From NCBI RefSeq assembly GCF_001655685.1, contig NZ_LYVF01000040.1, positions 1 to 64,000 on the forward strand: a DNA stretch of 64,000 nt, in the 5' to 3' direction. The position numbers were made by a program, and so were the translations under genes. This DNA is from Desulfotomaculum copahuensis (GTDB lineage Bacteria; Bacillota; Desulfotomaculia; Desulfotomaculales; Desulfovirgulaceae). The notes beneath the pieces are model-generated. The model was given only the letters and a program-made list of their open reading frames with translations. It was not told where the DNA came from and ran no database searches. Of this stretch, positions 1-9,641 are shown in pieces; the stretch's first letter is position 1, and every line of letters starts with the position of its first letter.

Positions 1-20
1 TCGCCGCTGCAATATTTTTT

Positions 21-57
21 AGAGCCCCCGGATTGCATCCGGGGGCTCTTTATATTT
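21..57 (+). terminator. Rho-independent terminator of an upstream gene
   Basis: A 12-bp perfect stem (AGAGCCCCCGGA / TCCGGGGGCTCT) with a five-base loop is followed by TTTATATTTC on the plus strand. It would end a transcript entering from the left of the window. The left flank is T-rich, so it is not a good terminator for the minus-strand kimA gene. Bases 58-203 hold nothing else I can recognise. Confidence 0.8.
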
Positions 58-203
58 CACTGTATCCGGAAACTATGCCGGACGATATGGGCTGGCGCCT
101 CGAAACAACCAGACGGGGACAGCTCCTTACCAGTGACAATACCCCGCTTGAGAGCATGTGGCATTGCACCCGGGCGGGGCATTTTCCAGGTATCTTTATG
201 GTG

Positions 204-2045
204 TTATTTCTGGAGCCGGAATGGCACCACACTGACCACCACATCCTGGTGGAAGATGAAGTAAGTGCGCAAAAACCAGCCGGTTTGGTTGTGCAGCAGG
301 CGGTGCCACCATTTGCGGGTTTCGAATTCCGGAATCAGGACGGTGATGAAGTCGCCCGGTTGGCGTTCCCGGCGCATTTGATCAACATAATCAACTACCG
401 GTTCCAAAATGGTCCGGTACGGCGAATAGCGTACAATCAGCTCGATATCCGTTTTCCAGCGCTGCCACTTCTCGCGTATTTCCTGGATGCCGGCTTCTTC
501 GGCGCCGACATACAGGGCGGTGACGTGAGGGGAAATCATCTTGGCATAGGTCAGTGTATTTTCCACCACCCGGTTTACGCCGGCAATGGGCACCAGGACA
601 AGATTGCGCCCCGGGGCCTGCTTCCAACTGCCGCCGCCGTAGCTTTCCCGTGGCAGCCGCAACTGCTCCCGCATGTTCAGGTAATGCTGGTGAATCGTTT
701 TAAATGTGGCGATGAGCAGGGGAATCAGGATGGCCACCAGCCAGGCGCCGTAGATGAATTTGGTGATGGCGATGATCACCACGACAACAGCGGTGGTTAC
801 GGCGCCGATGGTGTTGATCAAGGCGCGGAAATGCCAACCGGTGCCTTTTTCACGCCGCCAGTGGATGACCATGCCGGTTTGGGCGATGGTGAAGGAAATG
901 AATACACCCAGGGCGTACAATGCGATCAGATGATCGGTGCTGCCCTGAAAGGCTATGATAAAGACCGCCGACACCACTGAAAGCAGCACAATGCCGCTGG
1001 AAAACACCAACCGGTCGCCCCGGGCAGCCAGGTAACGCGGCATGTAGCCGTCCCGGGCCAGCAGGGACAGCAGGGGCGGCAGACCGTTATAAGAGGTGTT
1101 GGCGGCAAGATAGAGGATCAGCATGGTGGTGATTTGAATGTAATAATAGCCCCAACTGTGACCCAGGACGGAGCCGGCCAACTGCGAGAGCATGGTTTGA
1201 TTTGGTTGGGGCAAAAAATGATAGTGCAGGATTAAAAAGGCGATGCCGCCAAACATCACGCCCAGCACCAGGGCCATAATAAAAGTTGTCTTACGGGCAT
1301 TGCTCACTTCCGGCGGTTTGAACATGGGCACGCCATTGGAAATAGCCTCCACTCCGGTCATGGAACTGCAGCCGCTGGCAAAGGCGCGTAAAATGACGAA
1401 CAGGGCCGGCCCGCTCCAGGCGAATTGCAAGGAAGCGGCGGGGATTGCCGGCTGGCGACCGGTGAAAACCAGGTACAGTCCGATGCCGATCATGATGATG
1501 ATGCCGATTATAAAGCTGTATGTGGGAAAAACAAAAACCGTTGACGATTCGCGCACACCGCGCAGGTTGATCAGCATCAGCACGCCGAAAAGCACACCCA
1601 GATCAATCGCGATGTGGTAGGGAATGAGCAGGGGAAAAGCGGATACAATGGCGTCAGTACCGGACGATATACTTACCGCCACAGTCAGGGTATAATCAAT
1701 GAACAGGGAGGCGGCGGCCAGCAGGGCCACCGTTTCGCCCAGATTATTTCTGGCCACCGAATAGGAACCGCCGCCGCCCGGGTTGGCCCGGGCCACCTGG
1801 GCGTAGGAAATGGCGACGACCGCCAGCAGGGCCAGGATGGCCAGCGCAATCGGGCCCGCATATCCGTAAAGGAATGTGCCGGCGGCCATGAGTACGATAA
1901 TGATTTGTTCCGGGCCGTAAGCCACCGAGGAAAGAGCGTCCGAAGAAAAGATGGCCAGCGCCTTCCATTTGGGAAGTTTTTCCCTGACCAGGTACTCGCT
2001 GTGCAGGGGTGCGCCGATAAGTATTCTTTTCAAGGTTCTGAACAT
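204..2045 (-). CDS. kimA: KimA-type APC superfamily potassium importer
   Basis: A 613-residue integral membrane protein. The N-terminus (LIGAPLHSEYLVREKLPKWK, then ALAIFSSDALSSVAYGPEQI) matches the start of Bacillus KimA/YdaO, a high-affinity H+/K+ symporter of the KUP/APC fold. About twelve hydrophobic segments fill residues 30-460, and a soluble tail of about 150 residues follows, as expected for the family. The ATG at 2045 is preceded by GAGGGG. The leader carries a ydaO-type c-di-AMP riboswitch, the classical partner of this gene, so expression should fall when c-di-AMP, and hence K+, is high. Older annotations call this family amino acid permease; the riboswitch and the adjacent kdp genes favour potassium. 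Neighbouring kdp genes make this a K+ uptake locus. Confidence 0.88.
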   Translation of the reverse strand: MFRTLKRILIGAPLHSEYLVREKLPKWKALAIFSSDALSSVAYGPEQIIIVLMAAGTFLYGYAGPIALAILALLAVVAISYAQVARANPGGGGSYSVARNNLGETVALLAAASLFIDYTLTVAVSISSGTDAIVSAFPLLIPYHIAIDLGVLFGVLMLINLRGVRESSTVFVFPTYSFIIGIIIMIGIGLYLVFTGRQPAIPAASLQFAWSGPALFVILRAFASGCSSMTGVEAISNGVPMFKPPEVSNARKTTFIMALVLGVMFGGIAFLILHYHFLPQPNQTMLSQLAGSVLGHSWGYYYIQITTMLILYLAANTSYNGLPPLLSLLARDGYMPRYLAARGDRLVFSSGIVLLSVVSAVFIIAFQGSTDHLIALYALGVFISFTIAQTGMVIHWRREKGTGWHFRALINTIGAVTTAVVVVIIAITKFIYGAWLVAILIPLLIATFKTIHQHYLNMREQLRLPRESYGGGSWKQAPGRNLVLVPIAGVNRVVENTLTYAKMISPHVTALYVGAEEAGIQEIREKWQRWKTDIELIVRYSPYRTILEPVVDYVDQMRRERQPGDFITVLIPEFETRKWWHRLLHNQTGWFLRTYFIFHQDVVVSVVPFRLQK

Positions 2046-2067
2046 CTAATTTACCCCTCTTTTGGAC

Positions 2068-2245
2068 ATAAAAAGACCCCCGGCCCGCCCACCGGTTCAA
2101 AGCAAAACCGGTCTGAAGGCTGCCGCCTTCCCCTTTGACGCCGGCGGGGTTAGCTGACGGGCTCGGGCCAAGGGTAGCCCTGCGGTAAAAACCGGTTCGC
2201 CCCGGGAATTGGGTCCCCCGCTTCTGCACGAATTAGGCGTTGCCT
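2068..2245 (-). promoter_or_regulatory. ydaO-yuaA (c-di-AMP) riboswitch with terminator
   Basis: Read on the minus strand the leader of kimA contains hallmark blocks of the ydaO family: CGCCTAATTC, GCGGGGGACCCA, GGGGCGAACC, GGGCTACCC and GAGCCCGTCAGCTAACCCCG. It is followed by a GC-rich hairpin closed by AGACC/GGTCT and a TTTTT run at about 2068-2113, which fits an OFF switch that terminates when c-di-AMP is bound. The family and its link to K+ transporters are established knowledge; the exact ends are my estimate. Confidence 0.9.
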
Positions 2246-2521
2246 GGGGTTATTATGTTGGTAAAGACACATCACCATTCTAGGTTCCTATCTGTCTGCA
2301 GTCAAAGATTAACCGGGCATAAATGCGGTTGATTTCAGCCCCCGTAAGGCAAATAATAAATTTAAGCGCTTGGCGCACGGCAGAATGCTTTTTTTTAAAG
2401 CGGGACTTTAATTTGCGAATTTATTGCCGCGTCCGGCCAGATGATATTTTATACGGCCTGGCCGGGGCAGGATTATTTTGATCAGCGGACTATGCCGGAC
2501 CATTTTCATGGAGGCCTTTTT
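2246..2521. other. Divergent intergenic region kimA / kdpD-like
   Basis: AT-richer spacer between the minus-strand riboswitch and the plus-strand kdpD-like gene. It must hold the kimA promoter (minus) and the promoter of the kdpD-like gene (plus). The sigma-A elements I could find are weak, so I name none. No open frame here looks coding. Confidence 0.4.
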
Positions 2522-4777
2522 ATGCGCAACGGGATTAAAAAAACCGGACGTTTGAAAATATTGCTCGGTGTGGCCAGAGGGGCGGGCAAAACTTCCCGCT
2601 TGCTGGAGGAGGGGACGGAAATGTCCCGTAGCGGCACCGATGTGGTGGTGGGCGTGGCGCAGTGCGGCGAAGAGGAGACGGCGCGGCCGGAATGCCGTCT
2701 GGAACGCCTGCCGCTGCCGGACACGGCGTCCGGGGAAGCGGAACTGGATGTGGCGGCGGTAATCAAACGCCGGCCGCAGGTGGTACTGATTGACGATTTG
2801 GCCCACCGGGCGGCGTTGGACGGGCAATTATACCGCTGGCAGCAGGTGGAACGGATCCTGGATGAGGGTATTGATGTTTTGGCCACGGTGGATGTGGAAC
2901 AGCTGGAAGGGATGCAGCCGTTAATCAAGGAGATTACAGGAAAACGGGTGGAGGAAGTGGTGCCGGATGCATTTGTCCGCCGGGCCGACGAACTGGAACT
3001 GATCGACGTTACGGAAGAGGAATTGGCAGAAAGAGAGGCGCCCGCCCCGTTTGAAAGGCGGCACAACCTGGGCCGGGCTGTGCGTCAGTACCTGGCTTCC
3101 ACCAATTTCGCCGCCCTGCGGCAAATTGCCCTGCACCAGATGGCCGACCAGGTGGATGAATGGCTTGAGCTGTACCGGGCCAGGAGGGGTTTGCTCGCTC
3201 CTTCCGGGGTGCGCGAGCATATTCTGGTTTCCGTGCATTCCCCCTTCAACCTGGAGCGTTTGCTGCGTGCCGGAGTCAATCTGGCCCACGGCCTGCAGGG
3301 TTCACTGATGGTCGTGCAGTTGCACGCGCCGGTTTACCACCGGGGGGAGGAAGTGACCAGATTGCCGCGCGAGTATATCGAAGCGGTGACCAAACCGGTA
3401 AACGGTGTCTTTATCGAAGTGGAACTGGATGAAGAGAAGGAAGTACCGGACAAGTTGGCTGAAATAATCCGGGAAAAGAAGATCACCCGTCTGGTGGTCG
3501 GCCACTCGGCGCGCAGCCGCTGGGAGGAATTTTGGCGCGGTTCGGTTTTAAGCGCCATCCTGCATCGCAACCGGCATATAGATGTACTGGTGGTGGCCAA
3601 CCGGCGGGCTTTTTCCGGTAAACCGGCGGGGGAAAAACCGGCGCATAAACCCGGCGGCACGGAAGCCTTGCCGGTTTGTGCGCGTAATTTGCCCGGACGA
3701 TTGAAAGTTTATCTGGGCATGGCGGCCGGGGTGGGCAAAACCTACCGGATGCTGGTTGACGGCAACGAATTGCTGGAAAAGGGGTTGGATGTGGTTGCCG
3801 GTTATATAGAAACACACGGCCGGGATGAAACCTGCGCCCAAATCGGCGCCCTGGAAGTGCTGCCGCGCCGGGAAGTGGTCTACCGGGGGCGGAATTTCGA
3901 TGAACTGGATCTGGATGCGGTGCTGAAACGCCGGCCGCAGCTGGTGCTGATAGACGAACTGGCTCATACCAATATTCCCGGGGTTAAAAACGCCAAGCGC
4001 TATCAGGATGTGCTGGAAATCATGCGCGCCGGCATTGATGTGTATACCACTTTGAACGTACAGCACCTGGAAAGCTTGAACGATGTGGTGGAAGAGGCGA
4101 CCGGTGTCAAGGTGCGGGAAACCGTCCCCGATTGGGTGCTGGATCTGGCCCGCGAGGTGGTGCTGGTGGATCTCGCGCCCAGTGCGCTGCTCTTGCGCCT
4201 GGAGGAAGGTAAGGTTTACCCGCCGGGAAAAGCCGAACAGGCAATGGCCAACTTTTTTCAGCCCGCCAACCTGACCGCCCTGCGCGAACTGGCCCTGCGC
4301 CGGGTGGCCGGTCACCTGGACAGGCAGGTTGAAAAAAACAAGCATACGGTAAGTTACGACGGCAATATTCTGGTGGCCGTAAATTTGCGCCCGGCGGCCG
4401 AACGTCTGATCCGGCGTGGTTTCCGTCTGGCGTACGGCTTGAAAAGCAACCTTTTTGTGGCCTATTTCAACACCGGGCAGATGCGTTCCCCGGCTGAAGA
4501 ACGTGTTTACACTTATATAAAAACACTTTGTCAGACCATGGGCGTATCCTTTTTGGAAAGACAGGTGGGCCGGGACCGGGATGTGGCCGTCGCTTTGCTC
4601 ATGCTGGCCCGGGAACTGGACAGCCGTCAGCTTTTCCTGGGCCATTCGGAGCGGAACGGCTGGCAGAAACTGCTCCGGGGGAGTATTATCGACAGTTTGC
4701 TCCGGGAAGCCCGCGACCTGGATCTCCACTTGATTGCCCCGCCCCGCGGAGAGGTACCCCGTCCGGTGCGCTTGTAA
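2522..4777 (+). CDS. Tandem KdpD sensor-domain protein lacking a histidine kinase
   Basis: A 751-residue soluble protein made of two copies of the cytoplasmic N-terminal region of the K+ sensor KdpD, each a P-loop KdpD domain followed by a universal-stress (Usp) domain. The C-terminal copy (from about residue 390) is canonical: GMAAGVGKTYRML Walker A, LIDELAHTN Walker B, then TTLNVQHLESLND. The N-terminal copy (residues 10-375) has drifted: GVARGAGKTSRLL, and LIDDLAHRA in place of DELAHTN. There are no transmembrane segments and no kinase core (no HATPase or H-box). I chose ATG 2522, behind GGAGG, over an upstream ATG at 2441 whose extra residues match nothing. It faces kdpC tail to tail with 11 bp between. 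Short kinase-less KdpD proteins are known in some bacteria; the head-to-tail fusion is unusual. No kdpE is visible. Confidence 0.85.
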   Translation: MRNGIKKTGRLKILLGVARGAGKTSRLLEEGTEMSRSGTDVVVGVAQCGEEETARPECRLERLPLPDTASGEAELDVAAVIKRRPQVVLIDDLAHRAALDGQLYRWQQVERILDEGIDVLATVDVEQLEGMQPLIKEITGKRVEEVVPDAFVRRADELELIDVTEEELAEREAPAPFERRHNLGRAVRQYLASTNFAALRQIALHQMADQVDEWLELYRARRGLLAPSGVREHILVSVHSPFNLERLLRAGVNLAHGLQGSLMVVQLHAPVYHRGEEVTRLPREYIEAVTKPVNGVFIEVELDEEKEVPDKLAEIIREKKITRLVVGHSARSRWEEFWRGSVLSAILHRNRHIDVLVVANRRAFSGKPAGEKPAHKPGGTEALPVCARNLPGRLKVYLGMAAGVGKTYRMLVDGNELLEKGLDVVAGYIETHGRDETCAQIGALEVLPRREVVYRGRNFDELDLDAVLKRRPQLVLIDELAHTNIPGVKNAKRYQDVLEIMRAGIDVYTTLNVQHLESLNDVVEEATGVKVRETVPDWVLDLAREVVLVDLAPSALLLRLEEGKVYPPGKAEQAMANFFQPANLTALRELALRRVAGHLDRQVEKNKHTVSYDGNILVAVNLRPAAERLIRRGFRLAYGLKSNLFVAYFNTGQMRSPAEERVYTYIKTLCQTMGVSFLERQVGRDRDVAVALLMLARELDSRQLFLGHSERNGWQKLLRGSIIDSLLREARDLDLHLIAPPRGEVPRPVRL

Positions 4778-4788
4778 AAAACATGCCG

Positions 4789-5364
4789 CTAACCGGGCAG
4801 CCGGTCCAGGGCCAGATTCAGCTCGAGGACATTTACCCTTGGTTCGCCCAGCAGGCCCAACTGCCGTCCTTTGATGCACGCCATGACCAGCGCCTTGACT
4901 TTGTCTTCCGGAAGGCCCCGGGCGGCCGCCACCCGGGGAACCTGCAGCAGGGCGGCGGCCGGGCTGATGTCCGGGTCCAGGCCGCTGGCCGAAACGGTGA
5001 CCAGATCCACCGGCACCGTTCCCGGCGTGACGCCCGGGTTTTGTTTTTCCACCCGGGACAGATTGGCACGCACGCTGTTGAGCAGGGCGTTGCTGGTGGG
5101 ACCGGCATTGGCGCCTCCGGAGGCGGCGGCGTCGTATCCCCCGCCCGCGGCGGAGGGCCGGCCGTGAAAGTAGCGGGGCGAATTGAATTCCTGGCCGATC
5201 AGCCGGGAGCCGGCCACCCGTCCGTTTTGGACAACCAGGCTGCCGGCGGCCCGGGCGGGGAAAAAGGCGCTGGCCAGGCCGGTGACCGCCAGCGGGTAAA
5301 GCAGGCCGGCAAGCAGGGTCAGCACCAGTATCAAACGCAGCGATTGCATGATTGTGCGCGTCAT
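4789..5364 (-). CDS. kdpC: Potassium-transporting ATPase KdpC subunit
   Basis: A 191-residue protein with one N-terminal membrane anchor (LILVLTLLAGLLYPLAVTGL) and the KdpC hallmarks GSRLIGQEF, RYFHGRPSAA, the SNALL block and DPDISPAAALLQVPRVA. KdpC supports assembly and K+ affinity of the KdpFABC pump. Length is normal for the family. It is the last gene of the minus-strand kdpFABC operon; ATG 5364 is preceded by GGAGGAG and lies 22 bp after kdpB. Confidence 0.96.
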   Translation of the reverse strand: MTRTIMQSLRLILVLTLLAGLLYPLAVTGLASAFFPARAAGSLVVQNGRVAGSRLIGQEFNSPRYFHGRPSAAGGGYDAAASGGANAGPTSNALLNSVRANLSRVEKQNPGVTPGTVPVDLVTVSASGLDPDISPAAALLQVPRVAAARGLPEDKVKALVMACIKGRQLGLLGEPRVNVLELNLALDRLPG

Positions 5365-5386
5365 TCAAGGCTCCTCCATTGCTATC

Positions 5387-7429
5387 TCATACCAGGTGCA
5401 GCCAGACCACCAGCCGGTCCAGCAGCTTGATGCCGATAAAGGGGACCAGCAGTCCGCCCAGGCCGTAAAGGAACAGGTTGCGGCGCAGAATGCCGGCCGC
5501 CCCGGCCGGCCGGTAGCCGACTCCCTTCAAGGCCAGGGGAATCAGGGCGATGATGATCAGGGCGTTGAAAATAACAGCGGATAAGATGGCACTTTGCGGT
5601 GTGGACAGGCCCATGATGTTCAGCGCCTGCAGTTGGGGGAAGCTGATTGTGAACATGGCCGGCAGAATGGCGAAATATTTGGCCACATCGTTGGCGATGC
5701 TGAAGGTAGTCAGCGAACCCCGGGTCATGAGCAGCTGTTTGCCCACTTCCACAATTTCAATCAGTTTGGTCGGGTTGGAGTCCAGGTCCACCATATTGCC
5801 GGCTTCCTTTGCGGCCGCAGTGCCGCTGTTCATGGCCACGCCCACATCGGCCTGGGCCAGGGCCGGCGCGTCATTGGTGCCGTCACCGGTCATGGCCACC
5901 ATTTTGCCCTCGGACTGCTCATTTTTAATCCGTTCCATTTTGGCTTCCGGCGTGGCTTCGGCCAGGAAGTCATCCACCCCGGCTTCCCTGGCGATGGCCC
6001 GGGCGGTCAACGGGTTGTCCCCGGTGATCATCACCGTTTTGATGCCCATCGCCCGCATGCGGGCAAACCGTTCCGTTATGCCGCCCTTGACCACATCTTT
6101 CAGGTAAATCACACCGTACACCGATTTATTCTCCGCCACCACCAGCGGCGTGCCGCCGGCGTCAGCGATTTCCCGCACTTTTTGCACCAGCTCCGCCGGG
6201 ACTTCCCCCCCTTGTTCCTGCACCATGCGGATGATTGCCCCGGCGGCGCCCTTGCGGATTTGCCGCTCTCCCAGATCGATGCCGCTCATGCGCGTGTTGG
6301 CGGAAAAAGGAATGAACCTGACTTCCTCACTGCCGAAGTCCCGTTCCCGGAAGCCGTATTTTTTGGCCAGGACAACCACCGAACGTCCTTCCGGTGTTTC
6401 ATCGCTCAGCGAAGCCAGCTGCGCCCGGCCGGCCAGTTCTTCCTCGGAAGCGCCGCCAACGGGAATGAATGCTGTGGCCACACGGTTGCCCATGGTGATG
6501 GTGCCGGTTTTGTCCAGCAGCAGCACATCCACATCACCGGCCGCCTCCACCGCCCGGCCGGATTTGGCCAGCACATTGTGCTGCACCAGCCGGTTCATGC
6601 CGGCAATGCCGATGGCCGGCAGCAGGCCGCCGATGGTGGTGGGGATCAGGCAGACCAGCAGGGCGGCCATAGTGACCGGGGAAACCGTGGTGCCGCTGTA
6701 CAGGCCCAGCGGTTCCAGCGTCATCACCACCAGCAGGAAGATAATGGTCAAACCGGCCAGCAGGATAAACAGGGCCAGTTCATTGGGCGTTTTTTGACGG
6801 GAAGCTCCTTCCACCAGACGAATCATATGATCCAGAAAAGTATTGCCCGGGTCGGCGGTGATACGCACCTTGATCGAGTCGGAAAGTACCCGGGTGCCGC
6901 CGGTAACCGCACTGCGGTCGCCGCCCGACTCACGGATCACCGGTGCGGATTCGCCGGTGATGGACGACTCGTCCACGGAAGCGATGCCTTCCACCACTTC
7001 GCCGTCGCCGGGAATCACGTCGCCGGCTTCCACCAGCACTACATCCCCCTTGCGCAGTTGGGTCGCCGGCACAGTTACCGGAACCGTCTGTCCGTCCGGC
7101 AGGAGTTTGGCCGTGGTTTCCGTTCTGGTTTGGCGCAGGGCGGCGGCCTGCGCCCGGCCACGTCCCTCGGCCATGGCTTCGGAAAAGTTGGCGAAGAGAA
7201 CGGTAAACCAGAGCCAGAGGGCAATTTGTCCGTCAAAAGACAGAGCGCCAAAACTTCCGCTGAATAGATGCTGCAGAAAAATGAGCGTGGTCAGGGCGGC
7301 CACCACTTCCACCACGAACATGACCGGACTGTGCCACATCCAGCGGGGATTAAGCTTGCGAAAGGCGTCCGCCAGCGCCCGGCGGGCCAGCGCGGGGTCC
7401 TGGAAAGAAACCGTTTCTTTACGGGCCAT
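5387..7429 (-). CDS. kdpB: Potassium-transporting P-type ATPase KdpB
   Basis: A 680-residue P-type ATPase, the energising subunit of Kdp. Visible in order: a membrane hairpin near residues 35-80, the actuator TGES ([10 protein letters not shown]), transmembrane segments near 220-260, the phosphorylation site [13 protein letters not shown], the nucleotide domain, the hinge [18 protein letters not shown], and three C-terminal hydrophobic helices. Length matches the family. It sits 14 bp after kdpA, and the ATG follows GGAGGGGG. The complex imports K+ when K+ is scarce. Confidence 0.98.
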   Translation of the reverse strand: MARKETVSFQDPALARRALADAFRKLNPRWMWHSPVMFVVEVVAALTTLIFLQHLFSGSFGALSFDGQIALWLWFTVLFANFSEAMAEGRGRAQAAALRQTRTETTAKLLPDGQTVPVTVPATQLRKGDVVLVEAGDVIPGDGEVVEGIASVDESSITGESAPVIRESGGDRSAVTGGTRVLSDSIKVRITADPGNTFLDHMIRLVEGASRQKTPNELALFILLAGLTIIFLLVVMTLEPLGLYSGTTVSPVTMAALLVCLIPTTIGGLLPAIGIAGMNRLVQHNVLAKSGRAVEAAGDVDVLLLDKTGTITMGNRVATAFIPVGGASEEELAGRAQLASLSDETPEGRSVVVLAKKYGFRERDFGSEEVRFIPFSANTRMSGIDLGERQIRKGAAGAIIRMVQEQGGEVPAELVQKVREIADAGGTPLVVAENKSVYGVIYLKDVVKGGITERFARMRAMGIKTVMITGDNPLTARAIAREAGVDDFLAEATPEAKMERIKNEQSEGKMVAMTGDGTNDAPALAQADVGVAMNSGTAAAKEAGNMVDLDSNPTKLIEIVEVGKQLLMTRGSLTTFSIANDVAKYFAILPAMFTISFPQLQALNIMGLSTPQSAILSAVIFNALIIIALIPLALKGVGYRPAGAAGILRRNLFLYGLGGLLVPFIGIKLLDRLVVWLHLV

Positions 7430-7443
7430 TGTTCCCCCTCCAG

Positions 7444-9165
7444 TTAAAATAATTTGCCGCCGGTCATGAGCAGGTGCTCGGCAACCGGTCCCAGCACAAG
7501 CGCCGGGAAAAAGGTCAGTGCGCCGACGATCAGGATTACGCCCACCAGCAGCCCCACAAAAAGCGGGCCGTCGGTGGGGAAAGTGCCCGGTCCGGGTGGA
7601 ACGGGCACCTTTTCCACCATCGAGCCGGCGATGGCCAGCACGGCGATGATGGGCAGGAAGCGGCCCAAAAGCATGGCCAGGGCGGTGGTGATCAAATAAA
7701 ACGGCGCTGCCGCATTTAAACCTTCGAAGGCACTGCCGTTGTTGCCGGCGGCGGAAGCATAAGCGTACATGATTTCACTCAGTCCGTGGGGTCCCTTATT
7801 GGCGATGCCGGCCAGGCCGGGACCGCAAACAACCGCCAGGGCGGTCAGGGTCAGGATGAGCACCGGCATGACCAGAACCGCCAGCATGGCCATTTTAATT
7901 TCCCTGCTTTCAACCTTTTTACCCAGGTATTCCGGTGTCCGGCCGACCATCAGGCCGGCAATGAAGACAGCCAGCAGTACGAATGTGAGCATGCCGTAAA
8001 GCCCCGCCCCCACGCCGCCGAAAATCACTTCGCCCAGGGCGATATTCAACAGGGGGACCATGCCGCCGAGCGGTGTGAAACTGTCATGCATGCTGTCCAC
8101 CGCGCCGCAGGCGGCGGCGGAGGTGGTTTCGGCAAAAAGGGCGGAGCCGGCGGGGCCGAAGCGCACCTCCTTGCCTTCCATATTGCCTCCCGCCTGCAGG
8201 CCGGAGGCGGTCTGATTGACGCCCAGGCGGGTGAACAAGGGATTGCCCGCCTGTTCGGCGGTAATCGCTCCGGCGGCGCCGGCCAGAAAAAGAATGAGCA
8301 TGGCGAAAAAGACGGCCCATCCCTGGCGGGTATTGCGGGCCATGCGCCCGAAGGTGTGAACGAGCGCGGCTGGAATGGCCAGCATGGCCAGCATTTCAAT
8401 AAAATTAGTCAAAGGGGTGGGGTTTTCGAACGGGTGGGCGGAATTGGCGTTAAAAATTCCCCCGCCGTTGGTGCCGAACTCCTTGATGGCTTCCTGGGAG
8501 GCTGCCGGTCCCATGGCCAGGGTCTGACGGACGCCTTCCAGCGTATGAACGGTCAGGTAGGGGGAGAAGTTCTGAATTACCCCCTGGGAAACCAGCAGCA
8601 CGGCCAGCGCCAGGGAAAAGGGCAGCAGGATATAAACCACCGAACGCACCAGATCCACCCAAAAATTGCCCACCGTACCGGCTTCCCGCCTGGTCAGGCC
8701 GCGGATCAGGGCGATCGCTACAGCCAGGCCGCTGGCGGCGGAAAGAAAGTTTTGTACCGTAGGCGCAAGCATTTCAGTGAGGTAGCTCATGGTCTGCTCC
8801 GGGCTGTAGGCCTGCCAGTTGGTATTGGTGACAAAACTCACAGCCGTGTTCAGGGCCAGCAGGGGGTGCATGGCCGGCAGGTGCTGCGGGTTTAGCGGCA
8901 GCACACCCTGCAGGCGTTCCACCAGATAGAAAACCACCAGCCCGGTCAGGTTGAAAACAAGCACCGCCCCGGCGTACGTTCCCCAACGCATTTCCTTTTG
9001 CGGGGAGATGCCGCCCAGGCGGTAAATCAATCTTTCCAGCCAACCCAGGACGGGGGTCAGGAATACCTTTTCCCCCCGGTGAACCAGGTAAATGTAACCG
9101 CCCAGCATGGGAGAGATGATTATAATCAGGGCCGCAAGCAAAAGAACCTCCAAGAATGACCGCAT
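7444..9165 (-). CDS. kdpA: Potassium-transporting ATPase KdpA subunit
   Basis: A 573-residue, roughly ten-helix channel-like subunit that binds and conducts K+. Family signatures include [29 protein letters not shown] (filter region), [12 protein letters not shown] and [12 protein letters not shown], four filter-like loops ending in N-x-x-G type motifs. Slightly longer than the E. coli protein (557). The ATG at 9165 follows AGGAGCGGGG, and the gene is 22 bp downstream of kdpF. Confidence 0.97.
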   Translation of the reverse strand: MRSFLEVLLLAALIIIISPMLGGYIYLVHRGEKVFLTPVLGWLERLIYRLGGISPQKEMRWGTYAGAVLVFNLTGLVVFYLVERLQGVLPLNPQHLPAMHPLLALNTAVSFVTNTNWQAYSPEQTMSYLTEMLAPTVQNFLSAASGLAVAIALIRGLTRREAGTVGNFWVDLVRSVVYILLPFSLALAVLLVSQGVIQNFSPYLTVHTLEGVRQTLAMGPAASQEAIKEFGTNGGGIFNANSAHPFENPTPLTNFIEMLAMLAIPAALVHTFGRMARNTRQGWAVFFAMLILFLAGAAGAITAEQAGNPLFTRLGVNQTASGLQAGGNMEGKEVRFGPAGSALFAETTSAAACGAVDSMHDSFTPLGGMVPLLNIALGEVIFGGVGAGLYGMLTFVLLAVFIAGLMVGRTPEYLGKKVESREIKMAMLAVLVMPVLILTLTALAVVCGPGLAGIANKGPHGLSEIMYAYASAAGNNGSAFEGLNAAAPFYLITTALAMLLGRFLPIIAVLAIAGSMVEKVPVPPGPGTFPTDGPLFVGLLVGVILIVGALTFFPALVLGPVAEHLLMTGGKLF

Positions 9166-9187
9166 CGGTTTCCCCGCTCCTTAAAGC

Positions 9188-9277
9188 TTAAAACTTTTCC
9201 GGTTTAATCAGGGCGTAGAAGAGATAAGCCATTAAAGCCAGGCCGAGCAGAAGTCCGGCGCCAAACTGCCAATTCAT
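9188..9277 (-). CDS. kdpF: KdpF small membrane subunit
   Basis: A 29-residue single-helix peptide (MNWQFGAGLLLGLALMAYLF, ending YALIKPEKF). The central hydrophobic run and the L-x-K-P-E-K-F end are typical of KdpF, which stabilises the Kdp complex. Its ATG at 9277 has GGAGG seven bases upstream. It is the first gene of kdpFABC. A longer reading upstream is possible in frame but would precede the ribosome site. Confidence 0.9.
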   Translation of the reverse strand: MNWQFGAGLLLGLALMAYLFYALIKPEKF

Positions 9278-9641
9278 TTCATCCAACCTCCTGAACGTCA
9301 AATATTCTTCCGCAAGCAAAAAATAAGCAAAACAGGCCCGTGCCGGTGCGGGAAAGGGGAAAAACACGGCCGCGGCAGCCGTCATGTCCGGCCCCGGCCG
9401 TGTTATAATGTATAGTGTAGACGTGAAATCGTTCGGTTGGCCGGGCAGCCGGTGTACACACAGGAATATTATACCACAGAAGCAGACTTCGCCGGCCAAT
9501 TATTTGCCGTCTTCCGTCGATACCGCCGGTATCCGGTATTACCGGGTACATCTTATACAGGCCGCTTCCAGTTTACAATAAAGTGACAAACAAAATCAAT
9601 TATGCGGCCGGTGATAGCTTGCATAGTGCAGGGGGAGAGCC
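9278..9641. promoter_or_regulatory. Divergent kdp / sigma-54 regulator intergenic region with kdp leader hairpin
   Basis: On the minus strand an extended -10 (TGGTATAAT, 9468-9476) lies about 190 bp before kdpF. Between them at 9363-9404 is a strong stem (AACACGGCCG / CGGCCGTGTT) followed on the minus strand by TTTCCCC, which could act as an attenuator. Another inverted repeat (TACCGCCGGTA ... TACCGGGTA) lies near 9521-9548. No riboswitch family is recognisable here, unlike upstream of kimA. Confidence 0.45.

Noticed and set aside
3548-5368. A 606-codon minus-strand open frame
   Set aside because: It runs antisense through the tandem KdpD gene and out of frame through kdpC; composition is repetitive and no motif is recognisable.
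5594-7267. A 557-codon plus-strand open frame
   Set aside because: Antisense shadow of kdpB, rich in His, Gly and Gln.
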